Shown here piece after piece: positions 58,251 through 64,000 of a stretch of DNA of 64,000 nt. The notes beneath the pieces are model-generated. The model worked only from the letters and a program-made list of their open reading frames with translations, did no database searches and was not told the DNA's origin. The DNA is from Acidobacteriota bacterium (GTDB lineage: Bacteria; Acidobacteriota; Terriglobia; Terriglobales; Acidobacteriaceae). The position numbers and the translations under genes were made by a program. Position 1 is the first letter of the stretch. The number at the start of each line of letters is the position of its first letter. The DNA is taken from contig JAKAJO010000098.1 of assembly GCA_021813745.1 (NCBI GenBank), positions 19,537 to 83,536 of the forward strand, written 5' to 3'.

Positions 58251-59093
58251 CTAGAGCACTGCCTCAGCAGTGACAGGCCCGTTCCGGTCGATTCCGAAAT
58301 TCAACTGATAGAGCCGCGGTTGATTCAAATCCACGCCCTTGATGCCGATCACGCCGGTCACTTTTTCGCCCGGTGCAAGATCGCGTGGTGCGAACTCCTC
58401 CCGCACATCGAGCGCGACTCCGCGCCCAGCCTTGAGGGATGCGTACATCTTCTGATCGAGTTGATGGTTGCGAAGGCTAGTCAATGAGATCGCGTTCTTG
58501 CCCGGCGTCTGTCGAGAGACAACAGGCGTTGTCACGCGATACGGCGTCCCGGTTAGGTTGGTCAGCGAGTAGCGGATATAGACTTGATCTCCGCTCGCGT
58601 AGATCTGCTCAAGCGCGACCTGCACCCGGTTGCGGTCAACTTTCGTCGATTCCGGCACGATGTTTTCCGCACCTTCGAGCGTCTGCGTGAGAACCTGTGT
58701 CGCTATCGCATGAATCTTCCGCTCAGAAAGTTCCTCATCGGAGTGCGCAACAGTGCGCGGGTCCGGCGCGGGATCGGTGCGAATCAGCACGTCCATCGAG
58801 GAGAGCGAGCCGGACGGATCGAGTTCGTAGCTCAACTCCCGTGACGCCGTCCACACGAAAAGGTTGGTGGAAACACCTGCCTGGAGCGGCTTGATGAAAA
58901 CCTTATCCTCGTGGCGTTCGATCTGAAAACTATCCGCATCGCCAATGGCGAGCGTCATCACCGGCTCACCGAATTCGAGGACGGTGAGATGGTTCATCGA
59001 GGTTTCAACGTGCCTGATCTGGCCCTGGCCGGTCGTCTGCGCCCCCGCCACGGCGGCTGAAATAGCGAGAATCATGGTCAAGAGCGTCTTCAT
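58251..59093 (-). CDS. VirB9/TrbG-like outer-membrane-complex protein
   Basis: A 280-residue periplasmic protein starting at ATG 59093 after GGAGGCCGCT. A signal peptide (TLLTMILAISAAVAGAQ) is followed by a VirB9 N-terminal domain: LEFGEPVMTLAIGDADSFQI then ERHEDKVFIKPLQAGVSTNL and FVWTASRELSYEL. The C-terminal half has further beta strands (QVYIRYSLTNLTGTPYRVTT) but differs from the canonical VirB9 C-terminal domain. VirB9 forms the outer-membrane core with VirB7 and VirB10, which are not seen here. The gene overlaps or adjoins the polymerase-like gene closely. Confidence 0.78.
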   Translation of the reverse strand: MKTLLTMILAISAAVAGAQTTGQGQIRHVETSMNHLTVLEFGEPVMTLAIGDADSFQIERHEDKVFIKPLQAGVSTNLFVWTASRELSYELDPSGSLSSMDVLIRTDPAPDPRTVAHSDEELSERKIHAIATQVLTQTLEGAENIVPESTKVDRNRVQVALEQIYASGDQVYIRYSLTNLTGTPYRVTTPVVSRQTPGKNAISLTSLRNHQLDQKMYASLKAGRGVALDVREEFAPRDLAPGEKVTGVIGIKGVDLNQPRLYQLNFGIDRNGPVTAEAVL

Positions 59094-59158
59094 AGCGGCC
59101 TCCTCGGCGCAAAAACGAAAGGAGAAGCCACGGCAATCGCAGTGACTTCTCCTTTGGG

Positions 59159-61741
59159 TTAAGAGCATTCGAGCGTAGCTGGAATGCTTGTGTCCTCAAA
59201 TGTCAGGTCCCGCTTTCCCTTGTACTGGAAGAGGAATACCCGCTTCACGCCTTCAGGGCCTTCGGGATTGGCGATCCGCTCGACGAGAAACGCGCGTTGC
59301 TGATCGTCAAACCAGACGTACCCGTTGATGGTCTTCGGTAGCCGAACCCTTACCCGCTGGCCGCCGGTTGCCTCCGCAAAGGCATCGACGATCTCCTGCG
59401 GAAAGGATTGGAAGAGAACCGCTCCGGAGCCTGTACCATTCGAGACGATGGTGTTCATCGCCTTCGCCCATGCTCTGCGATTCTCCTGCTTGCCCTGCGC
59501 CCAGTAGTGCACAAACAGGTGGAGCGAGCTGAATTGGTCCCGCGCATCCTGTTCATGCTCCCAGAGAGCAGATTGCGCTTTATTGCGCGCAACGACTGCC
59601 GACCGGCGTTGTTCCTTGTCTTCGCACTTACGCATGGCATCCCAGAGCGTCTGTGCGTTGGCAAGGTCGAGTTTGACCTGTTCCTCGCGTTCGACGATTC
59701 TGCTCGCGACATCGGCGTAGATGGAGTTGATCAGTTGGCATTCCTCGAACATTCCCTTGGTGACGGTTTCACCGGAGAAGAGTCCGCGGAAGTCCTCGAT
59801 CGACATCCGATCTTCGAAGCCGGTACCGGATTCGTTGGGCAGAAAGCCAAGCTCCTTGCGCAGCACGTTATAGAGCCTGCCGACTTTGTCGGTGTCCGCT
59901 ACGTCCAGGTGAGCCGGCAGATCCGACACTCTGCGCTCACGTTTGAACTTGAGCCAGGGCGCCTGAACTACCTCCTTGCGGATTTCGCTGATCACCGATT
60001 CGTCGATCTCAACCCGGTGCTTCAATGAGTCGAGAGCGTTCTGCAGTTGTTCGACGAGCTTGTAAGCCAGATCCGGCCGTCCCGCAGCCAGGCATGAGGT
60101 CTTCAAATCGGTGATAGAGCCGATCCTGTTCCCGCGCGCCTTCATGGCAACCAGGCAGACGTTCCACCAGGGAGACTTTGCTTTCGTGAGCTTGGTCTTC
60201 GTCTGGCGGAACTGCTCTCCGTACGCAATCCGTCCCGCCACAAAGCGCGGAAATTGATCGGATGGCATGATGCAGATGGTGTCGAAGTCGAAGTCGCCGC
60301 CATTCCGTTTCGCCGTTTCCGAGTGAAGGATATAGGTTCCTTCCATACGGAGTTGGCGATCAAGAATCGATGCAATCTGCGATTCGTCAACGTCTGCGCC
60401 CAGCGCACGTTTGAGCAACGGCACAAGTTCGTCGTTGGTGAGATGACGGATGGGAAGCAAATCCTCCTGCATCCGAATGGGATACCGGATGCAAAGTCCC
60501 TGTTCCGCCGTAAGCGATGTGATGGAAGTATCCAGTGGTATCCAGTCCGAGGCCGAGAGAATCTTTCCCCGGTGCTCAATCAGGACGCCATCATCCGCCA
60601 GAGCGAATGCCGGCAGCCGGAAACCTCCACCTGTGCAGATGCGAAATGCCCAGCGAGCCAGCTTGCGGTTGATCTGGTTCGACACGTAGGGGAACCTGAT
60701 GCTGGTTCCACTGCGATCGGCCAGAAGCACCGCTTCCGCTGGTTCCCACTCTTCAGAGACGTGACTTGCGCCACTCTCCAACGATTCAGGATCAAAGCTC
60801 GAATCCTCATCCTCGAATGCGGCAACGTCGGACGATTTGCCCAGCAGTTCAAGCAAAGCATCGTAATCGCCCTCGTCCCAAGCCTTTCTCACCTTGCGAA
60901 TCTGCCCGATGGCCCGAGGCATGATCTCAAGTTGAAGGCTGTCTTCCGAAGCGTGCTCGACCAGCGTATAGCTCGATCCAAACTCCAATGCCCGGGAGAT
61001 TTCCTTGATCCCGAGAACAGCTGGACCCGTATACAACCGGCCCGATGTTCCCAGCTGTGGAAGGAAGCGCAAGCCTCCTTTCAATGCCGGTTTCGTGGCG
61101 CTATCGGGCAGAATGAGATCGACGCCCAGCCTGTCGGCCACGCGGTCGCTCATCGCCTTGAGTGCGCCTTTTGCCTGCTTCGGTTCGTGCGCGTCGAAGG
61201 CCAGCCGGAACTGGCAGAACCTGTTGGCGCCGATCTTGAGCTTGCGGTAGACGGACTCCCGAACCCATCCGCGGCAGTCGTTGGTGCCAAGAGCGTGCTC
61301 CTGGACCACGGCCACGCGGAAGTTGGGTTCATCCACCATCAGCCTGCAGTCGGAGACGAGAATGGCGAAGTACACCATTGCCGCCTCGGGCCAATGCTGA
61401 AAGCGCTCAGCAATCTGTTTGGAGTGCACGAGATCGACAAAGTAGAACTTGCCGTCCTTCGCCGAGTTGCTCGCGCCCACCAAACGATACTCGACCCCGC
61501 CGTAGATGAGCTTGGCCATGCGGTTTTCGACCACTGACTGCTCATACGGCGTCAACTCATGCGGCACGCTGACGCGCGCTACCTGGATGCCGGGATAGAG
61601 CTCGGCAATCAATTTGCCTTCGAGCGTATCCTTGCGGCCCAGTTGGCTAGGCTTGCGGGTCACTTCACCTGACGCATCGATGCTCAGCTCAAGAATGAGC
61701 CGTTGATCGATGGCCGTCTTCTGTGTCCTCGTCGCTGTCAT
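59159..61741 (-). CDS. Putative two-barrel RNA-polymerase-like protein with DFDFD motif
   Basis: An 860-residue protein starting at ATG 61741 (AGGAG three bases before). Residues 483-487 are D-F-D-F-D within NGGDFDFDTICIM, resembling the metal-binding D-x-D-G-D of two-barrel RNA polymerases and the DFDID of crAss-like phage polymerase. It is preceded by IRYPIRMQEDLLPIRHLTND and followed by GNRIGSITDLK (Asn538, Gly541) and QLQNALDSLKHRV (Asp571, Lys574). This follows the order seen in QDE-1/RdRP-like enzymes: R-x-P before, then N-x-x-G-x-I and A-x-D-x-x-K after. No other domain is recognised. It lies inside a type IV secretion operon. Assignment is from motif pattern alone, without database support. 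Confidence 0.6.
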   Translation of the reverse strand: MTATRTQKTAIDQRLILELSIDASGEVTRKPSQLGRKDTLEGKLIAELYPGIQVARVSVPHELTPYEQSVVENRMAKLIYGGVEYRLVGASNSAKDGKFYFVDLVHSKQIAERFQHWPEAAMVYFAILVSDCRLMVDEPNFRVAVVQEHALGTNDCRGWVRESVYRKLKIGANRFCQFRLAFDAHEPKQAKGALKAMSDRVADRLGVDLILPDSATKPALKGGLRFLPQLGTSGRLYTGPAVLGIKEISRALEFGSSYTLVEHASEDSLQLEIMPRAIGQIRKVRKAWDEGDYDALLELLGKSSDVAAFEDEDSSFDPESLESGASHVSEEWEPAEAVLLADRSGTSIRFPYVSNQINRKLARWAFRICTGGGFRLPAFALADDGVLIEHRGKILSASDWIPLDTSITSLTAEQGLCIRYPIRMQEDLLPIRHLTNDELVPLLKRALGADVDESQIASILDRQLRMEGTYILHSETAKRNGGDFDFDTICIMPSDQFPRFVAGRIAYGEQFRQTKTKLTKAKSPWWNVCLVAMKARGNRIGSITDLKTSCLAAGRPDLAYKLVEQLQNALDSLKHRVEIDESVISEIRKEVVQAPWLKFKRERRVSDLPAHLDVADTDKVGRLYNVLRKELGFLPNESGTGFEDRMSIEDFRGLFSGETVTKGMFEECQLINSIYADVASRIVEREEQVKLDLANAQTLWDAMRKCEDKEQRRSAVVARNKAQSALWEHEQDARDQFSSLHLFVHYWAQGKQENRRAWAKAMNTIVSNGTGSGAVLFQSFPQEIVDAFAEATGGQRVRVRLPKTINGYVWFDDQQRAFLVERIANPEGPEGVKRVFLFQYKGKRDLTFEDTSIPATLECS

Positions 61742-61977
61742 TTTCTCCTCACTTGTCTGGCGCTTCCTGGACGAAGTGACAAGAGATCTGCCGATCCCGG
61801 TCATGAATCCCTTCGCCTGGCCGCCCGTGTTAGGGGTGAGTGACAATCCAACCAGGTTCGAGACTGCAAACCGGGTCAGCGCAATTCCTCATCGCGTGCG
61901 ATAAGGCGTCAAAGGAGGATGACAAGATCCGTATTTCAGGGTTGTATCCTCTTTGAATCCGTTGACCTGTGGCCCCG

Positions 61978-62277
61978 CTATTTGCGCACGAGCCGCTTCA
62001 CCAATGTCGGAGACCCACCCTGGATCTCCGCCTCCGCCTTGTAAACCACGACGGAGTAGAGCAACCCGCTCTTCGTTTGAAATGCCCGGATCAGGGCCTC
62101 GCCTTCATTTGCGGCCTCCGCGCCCAGCTCGGGCTTTTCGGGCGACGATCCATCTTTGGCAAGGAAGTATCGGGCTTGCTGATCCTCTTGCCGGCCTCCT
62201 CGGCGTCTCCGTCCCAGTTCGGCAGCCGGCACCGGCGGTTGCTCGTTTCGAGGTATGCTCACTGTTTCTGTAGCCAT
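61978..62277 (-). CDS. Small basic/alanine-rich protein of the secretion operon
   Basis: A 99-residue protein starting at ATG 62277, which overlaps the VirB8 stop (TGATG), with GGAGGCCAGTG upstream. The N-terminal half is Arg/Gln/Gly-rich and probably disordered. The C-terminal half (FQTKSGLLYSVVVYKAEAEI) is beta-strand-like. No family was recognised. Translational coupling to VirB8 suggests a role in the transfer apparatus. Confidence 0.6.
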   Translation of the reverse strand: MATETVSIPRNEQPPVPAAELGRRRRGGRQEDQQARYFLAKDGSSPEKPELGAEAANEGEALIRAFQTKSGLLYSVVVYKAEAEIQGGSPTLVKRLVRK

Positions 62278-63020
62278 CACTGGCCTCCTCGGTTTGGCGT
62301 GTCTTCGCTGCCCGGTACGGTATCGGGCGCATTTAGAATCTGATTGCGGCGCTCGCCGTCGATGGGCCGCTCGCTGTACTCGGCGATCCAAAGCCCATCG
62401 GGATTCGCGTCCGATCTTTTGTCCGCGATCAGCCGGATGCGGTATTCATTCACAAAGTGATCGGTGACCTCGGTTCCGTTCGAGAGATGATGAACGTCCT
62501 TGACGCCGTAGACCAGGTAAGTAAGTGGCTCACTGGGAACGGTGTCGATCTCGCGCAGATGAAAGACCGACTGAATCTGCCCCTCGTCGATCTTGCCGCG
62601 GGTGTTATCGTCGGCCATCGCCTTCAACGTGTATCCGCGCAGGTTGCGGGTCATCATATTGAGGCTCGCCGCCCAGTGGTCGTCCACGTCGGACGGCGAG
62701 TAGTTGAGGTAACTGGTCAGGAAGCGCTTGACGAAGGCCTCATCGAGAAACTGGTCCGTGCCCGCTGTGGCCAGATCTGTCACCGCGCCTTTGACGGGCT
62801 TGCCTACAACCGAAGCGTCACCATTCGGGCCGATGCGAATTACCGTTGGTGGTTGCATGCGCGCGAAGACGGCGAAGCCAACCGCAGCAAGCGCAATCGG
62901 GATAGTCAGAAAGGCCAGCAGCCAGGCGCGATTCGCATTCGCGCGCAACGCTCCATCCACCTCGTAATACTTCGGCCTCACCTGGGAGGCCTCGTCTGTT
63001 CGATCTGCCTTTGTCTTCAT
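62277..63020 (-). CDS. VirB8/TrbF-like inner-membrane protein
   Basis: A 247-residue protein starting at ATG 63020 (AGGAGGCATTG upstream). One N-terminal transmembrane helix (AWLLAFLTIPIALAAVGFAV) is followed by a periplasmic VirB8/TrbF-type domain with FVKRFLTSYLNYSPSDVDDH, IQSVFHLREIDTVPSEPLTY and a VTDHFVNEYRIRLIADK ending strand. VirB8 nucleates the inner-membrane complex of the type IV secretion machine. It lies just after the VirB6-like gene, an order common in Trb/VirB clusters. Confidence 0.85.
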   Translation of the reverse strand: MKTKADRTDEASQVRPKYYEVDGALRANANRAWLLAFLTIPIALAAVGFAVFARMQPPTVIRIGPNGDASVVGKPVKGAVTDLATAGTDQFLDEAFVKRFLTSYLNYSPSDVDDHWAASLNMMTRNLRGYTLKAMADDNTRGKIDEGQIQSVFHLREIDTVPSEPLTYLVYGVKDVHHLSNGTEVTDHFVNEYRIRLIADKRSDANPDGLWIAEYSERPIDGERRNQILNAPDTVPGSEDTPNRGGQ

Positions 63021-63029
63021 CAATGCCTC

Positions 63030-64000
63030 CTACTCCTTCTCTGTTGCCCGCCGGGATAAACTTGCCACACCCTGAGCCGCAACACGAGCAGCATGGTACG
63101 CGCCCCATGTTCCGATGTTGTAACGGTGGACGGTTGGCCCACGCCGCGCCGGTGCGGATGTTCTAGGTGAGCCCGAACCACCAGTCGCGGCAACCCCTGC
63201 GGCCTGTATGGGAGCTGCGGTCCCCGAAGTCTCACTCTCAGGCTGCGCATCGTTCGAAGCCGCTCCCATCAAGCTGCTGAAGGAGCCGCGGATCTGATCG
63301 GCATGACCTTCGATCGTCGGCGTTCCGGCGAAGGAACTCGATGTGGACGCAGGCAGCGACTGTGGCGGCGCCGGCTGATTCGATCCGGTTGATGCGGCGG
63401 TCAGCCGGCCAGCACTTGCGGCCGTGCCTGTTGAACTGCCGGTTCCAGCGCCCTGAGCGCCAGCAGCGGCAAATCCCGCGGCCGCACCCTCACCGGCAGC
63501 TATTCCAGCGGTGACCACCGCGGCGGCTGCTCCGACCAGCGCGGCCGCGGTAGCACCCACATCGCCGCTGACGATGCGCTTGGCAATGAATGGAATCACC
63601 GCAATCGCCAGTGAATAAATGATGCTGGCGATACCGATGAGGAATGCCCCTTCCAGATTTCCCAGCCCGCCTAGAAAGTCGTTTTGGCTGAGCATCTGCC
63701 CGACCTGCCCCATCTGGACTGCACTCAGCAATGCGCCAAAACCCGCATAGAGAATCGGCCACGCATTCCAGATAAAGACGTTTTCGATATACGACTTGGC
63801 TATGCGGTTCGCGCCTCCGAGAGGCAATAGAGCAATTACGATCGGGCCAAAGATGTAGAGCACGCTACCGTAAAAGATGTAGAAGAATCCAAAAATCGCG
63901 ATGACGACGGGATAGAGAATGTACGCTACAAGAATGAGAATTCCGTCGATAACACCAGCAATAGATCCAGTGATCAGTCCCCAGAGATTCTGAAATCCAA
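63030..64000 (-). CDS. VirB6/TrbL-like polytopic membrane protein (5' end outside window)
   Basis: At least 323 residues; the start lies beyond base 64000. The visible part has several transmembrane segments: IDGILILVAYILYPVVIAIF, GFFYIFYGSVLYIFGPIVIA, WPILYAGFGALLSAVQMG, LEGAFLIGIASIIYSLAIAV, and an Ala/Gly-rich helix (TAAALVGAAAAVVTAGIAAG). A long Ala/Ser/Gly/Pro-rich cytoplasmic or periplasmic tail of about 150 residues follows. This layout matches TrbL/VirB6 proteins that line the inner-membrane channel of type IV secretion. It is nine bases upstream of the VirB8-like gene. Confidence 0.82.
   Translation of the reverse strand, partial: GFQNLWGLITGSIAGVIDGILILVAYILYPVVIAIFGFFYIFYGSVLYIFGPIVIALLPLGGANRIAKSYIENVFIWNAWPILYAGFGALLSAVQMGQVGQMLSQNDFLGGLGNLEGAFLIGIASIIYSLAIAVIPFIAKRIVSGDVGATAAALVGAAAAVVTAGIAAGEGAAAGFAAAGAQGAGTGSSTGTAASAGRLTAASTGSNQPAPPQSLPASTSSSFAGTPTIEGHADQIRGSFSSLMGAASNDAQPESETSGTAAPIQAAGVAATGGSGSPRTSAPARRGPTVHRYNIGTWGAYHAARVAAQGVASLSRRATEKE

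Noticed and set aside
60254..61537. 427-codon plus-strand frame
   Set aside because: It is opposite the polymerase-like gene, which has a good start and coherent motifs.
1..64000. CRISPR array or rRNA operon
   Set aside because: No regularly spaced repeats and no rRNA-like sequence were seen anywhere in the window.

Overview
The window is high-GC bacterial DNA. It looks like a large mobile element, either an integrative and conjugative element or a chromid/plasmid segment, from an Acidobacteriota-like host. That host assignment is an inference from familiar protein families (an HNH protein, an IS110 transposase, a multiheme cytochrome, an integrase remnant) and was not tested by any search. 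No rRNA, tRNA or CRISPR array is visible. Most backbone genes lie on the minus strand in tightly packed, often overlapping operons. Accessory cassettes, many on the plus strand, are inserted between them.

Layout. 1-2.5 kb: end of a DmsE-type multiheme cytochrome gene with a CRP/FNR-like palindrome upstream, gene fossils, and an ECF-like sigma factor with a zinc-binding partner. 2.9-7.6 kb: an HTH protein, an amber-interrupted DUF1016 nuclease, an XRE/nucleotidyltransferase pair, an HNH protein and a tyrosine recombinase. 7.8-18 kb: a defence-like block with an unknown 441-aa protein, a Ser/Thr kinase with an unknown partner, a PD-(D/E)XK-like protein, and a three-gene restriction-modification locus (two methylase-like proteins and a GIY-YIG/helicase fusion). 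18.3-21.8 kb: an MNT/HEPN pair (HEPN amber-interrupted), then Gp157, RNase H and a VWA/metallopeptidase-like protein. 22.3-27.3 kb: a sulfur-metabolism cassette (nucleoside phosphorylase, ArsR-rhodanese, sulfide:quinone-reductase-like protein with an in-frame UGA, DsrE, methyltransferase, cysteine desulfurase), followed by an IS110 element to about 29.3 kb. 29.4-31.3 kb: DUF3150 and a MoxR-like ATPase. 31.6-43.7 kb: AbiE toxin-antitoxin genes, then a PRTRC cassette (E, ThiF, B, F, C) interrupted by an HTH/PIN module, with an SNF2 helicase and a DUF6094 methylase-like protein. 43.8-49.6 kb: a broken AT-hook protein, DUF4386, HipBA, small proteins, Rad52-like and an HTH/nucleotidyltransferase pair. 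49.6-53 kb: SSB, an archaeo-eukaryotic-type primase and small proteins. 53.4-64 kb: a replication-relaxation-like protein and a type IV secretion cluster (VirD4, VirB9, VirB8, VirB6 likenesses).

The backbone supplies replication (primase, SSB, helicase), recombination (Rad52, integrase) and transfer (type IV secretion, coupling ATPase). PRTRC genes occur typically on plasmids and similar elements, although their biochemical role is poorly defined. At least six toxin-antitoxin-like modules and several restriction or nuclease genes sit between backbone operons, which would favour element maintenance and exclude competitors.

The most striking single gene is the 860-residue protein at 59159-61741 inside the secretion cluster. 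It carries a DFDFD motif and flanking segments that resemble the catalytic core of two-barrel RNA polymerases (QDE-1/YonO/crAss-like phage type). The other notable reading is the UGA codon at the expected position of a redox cysteine in the sulfide:quinone-reductase-like gene.
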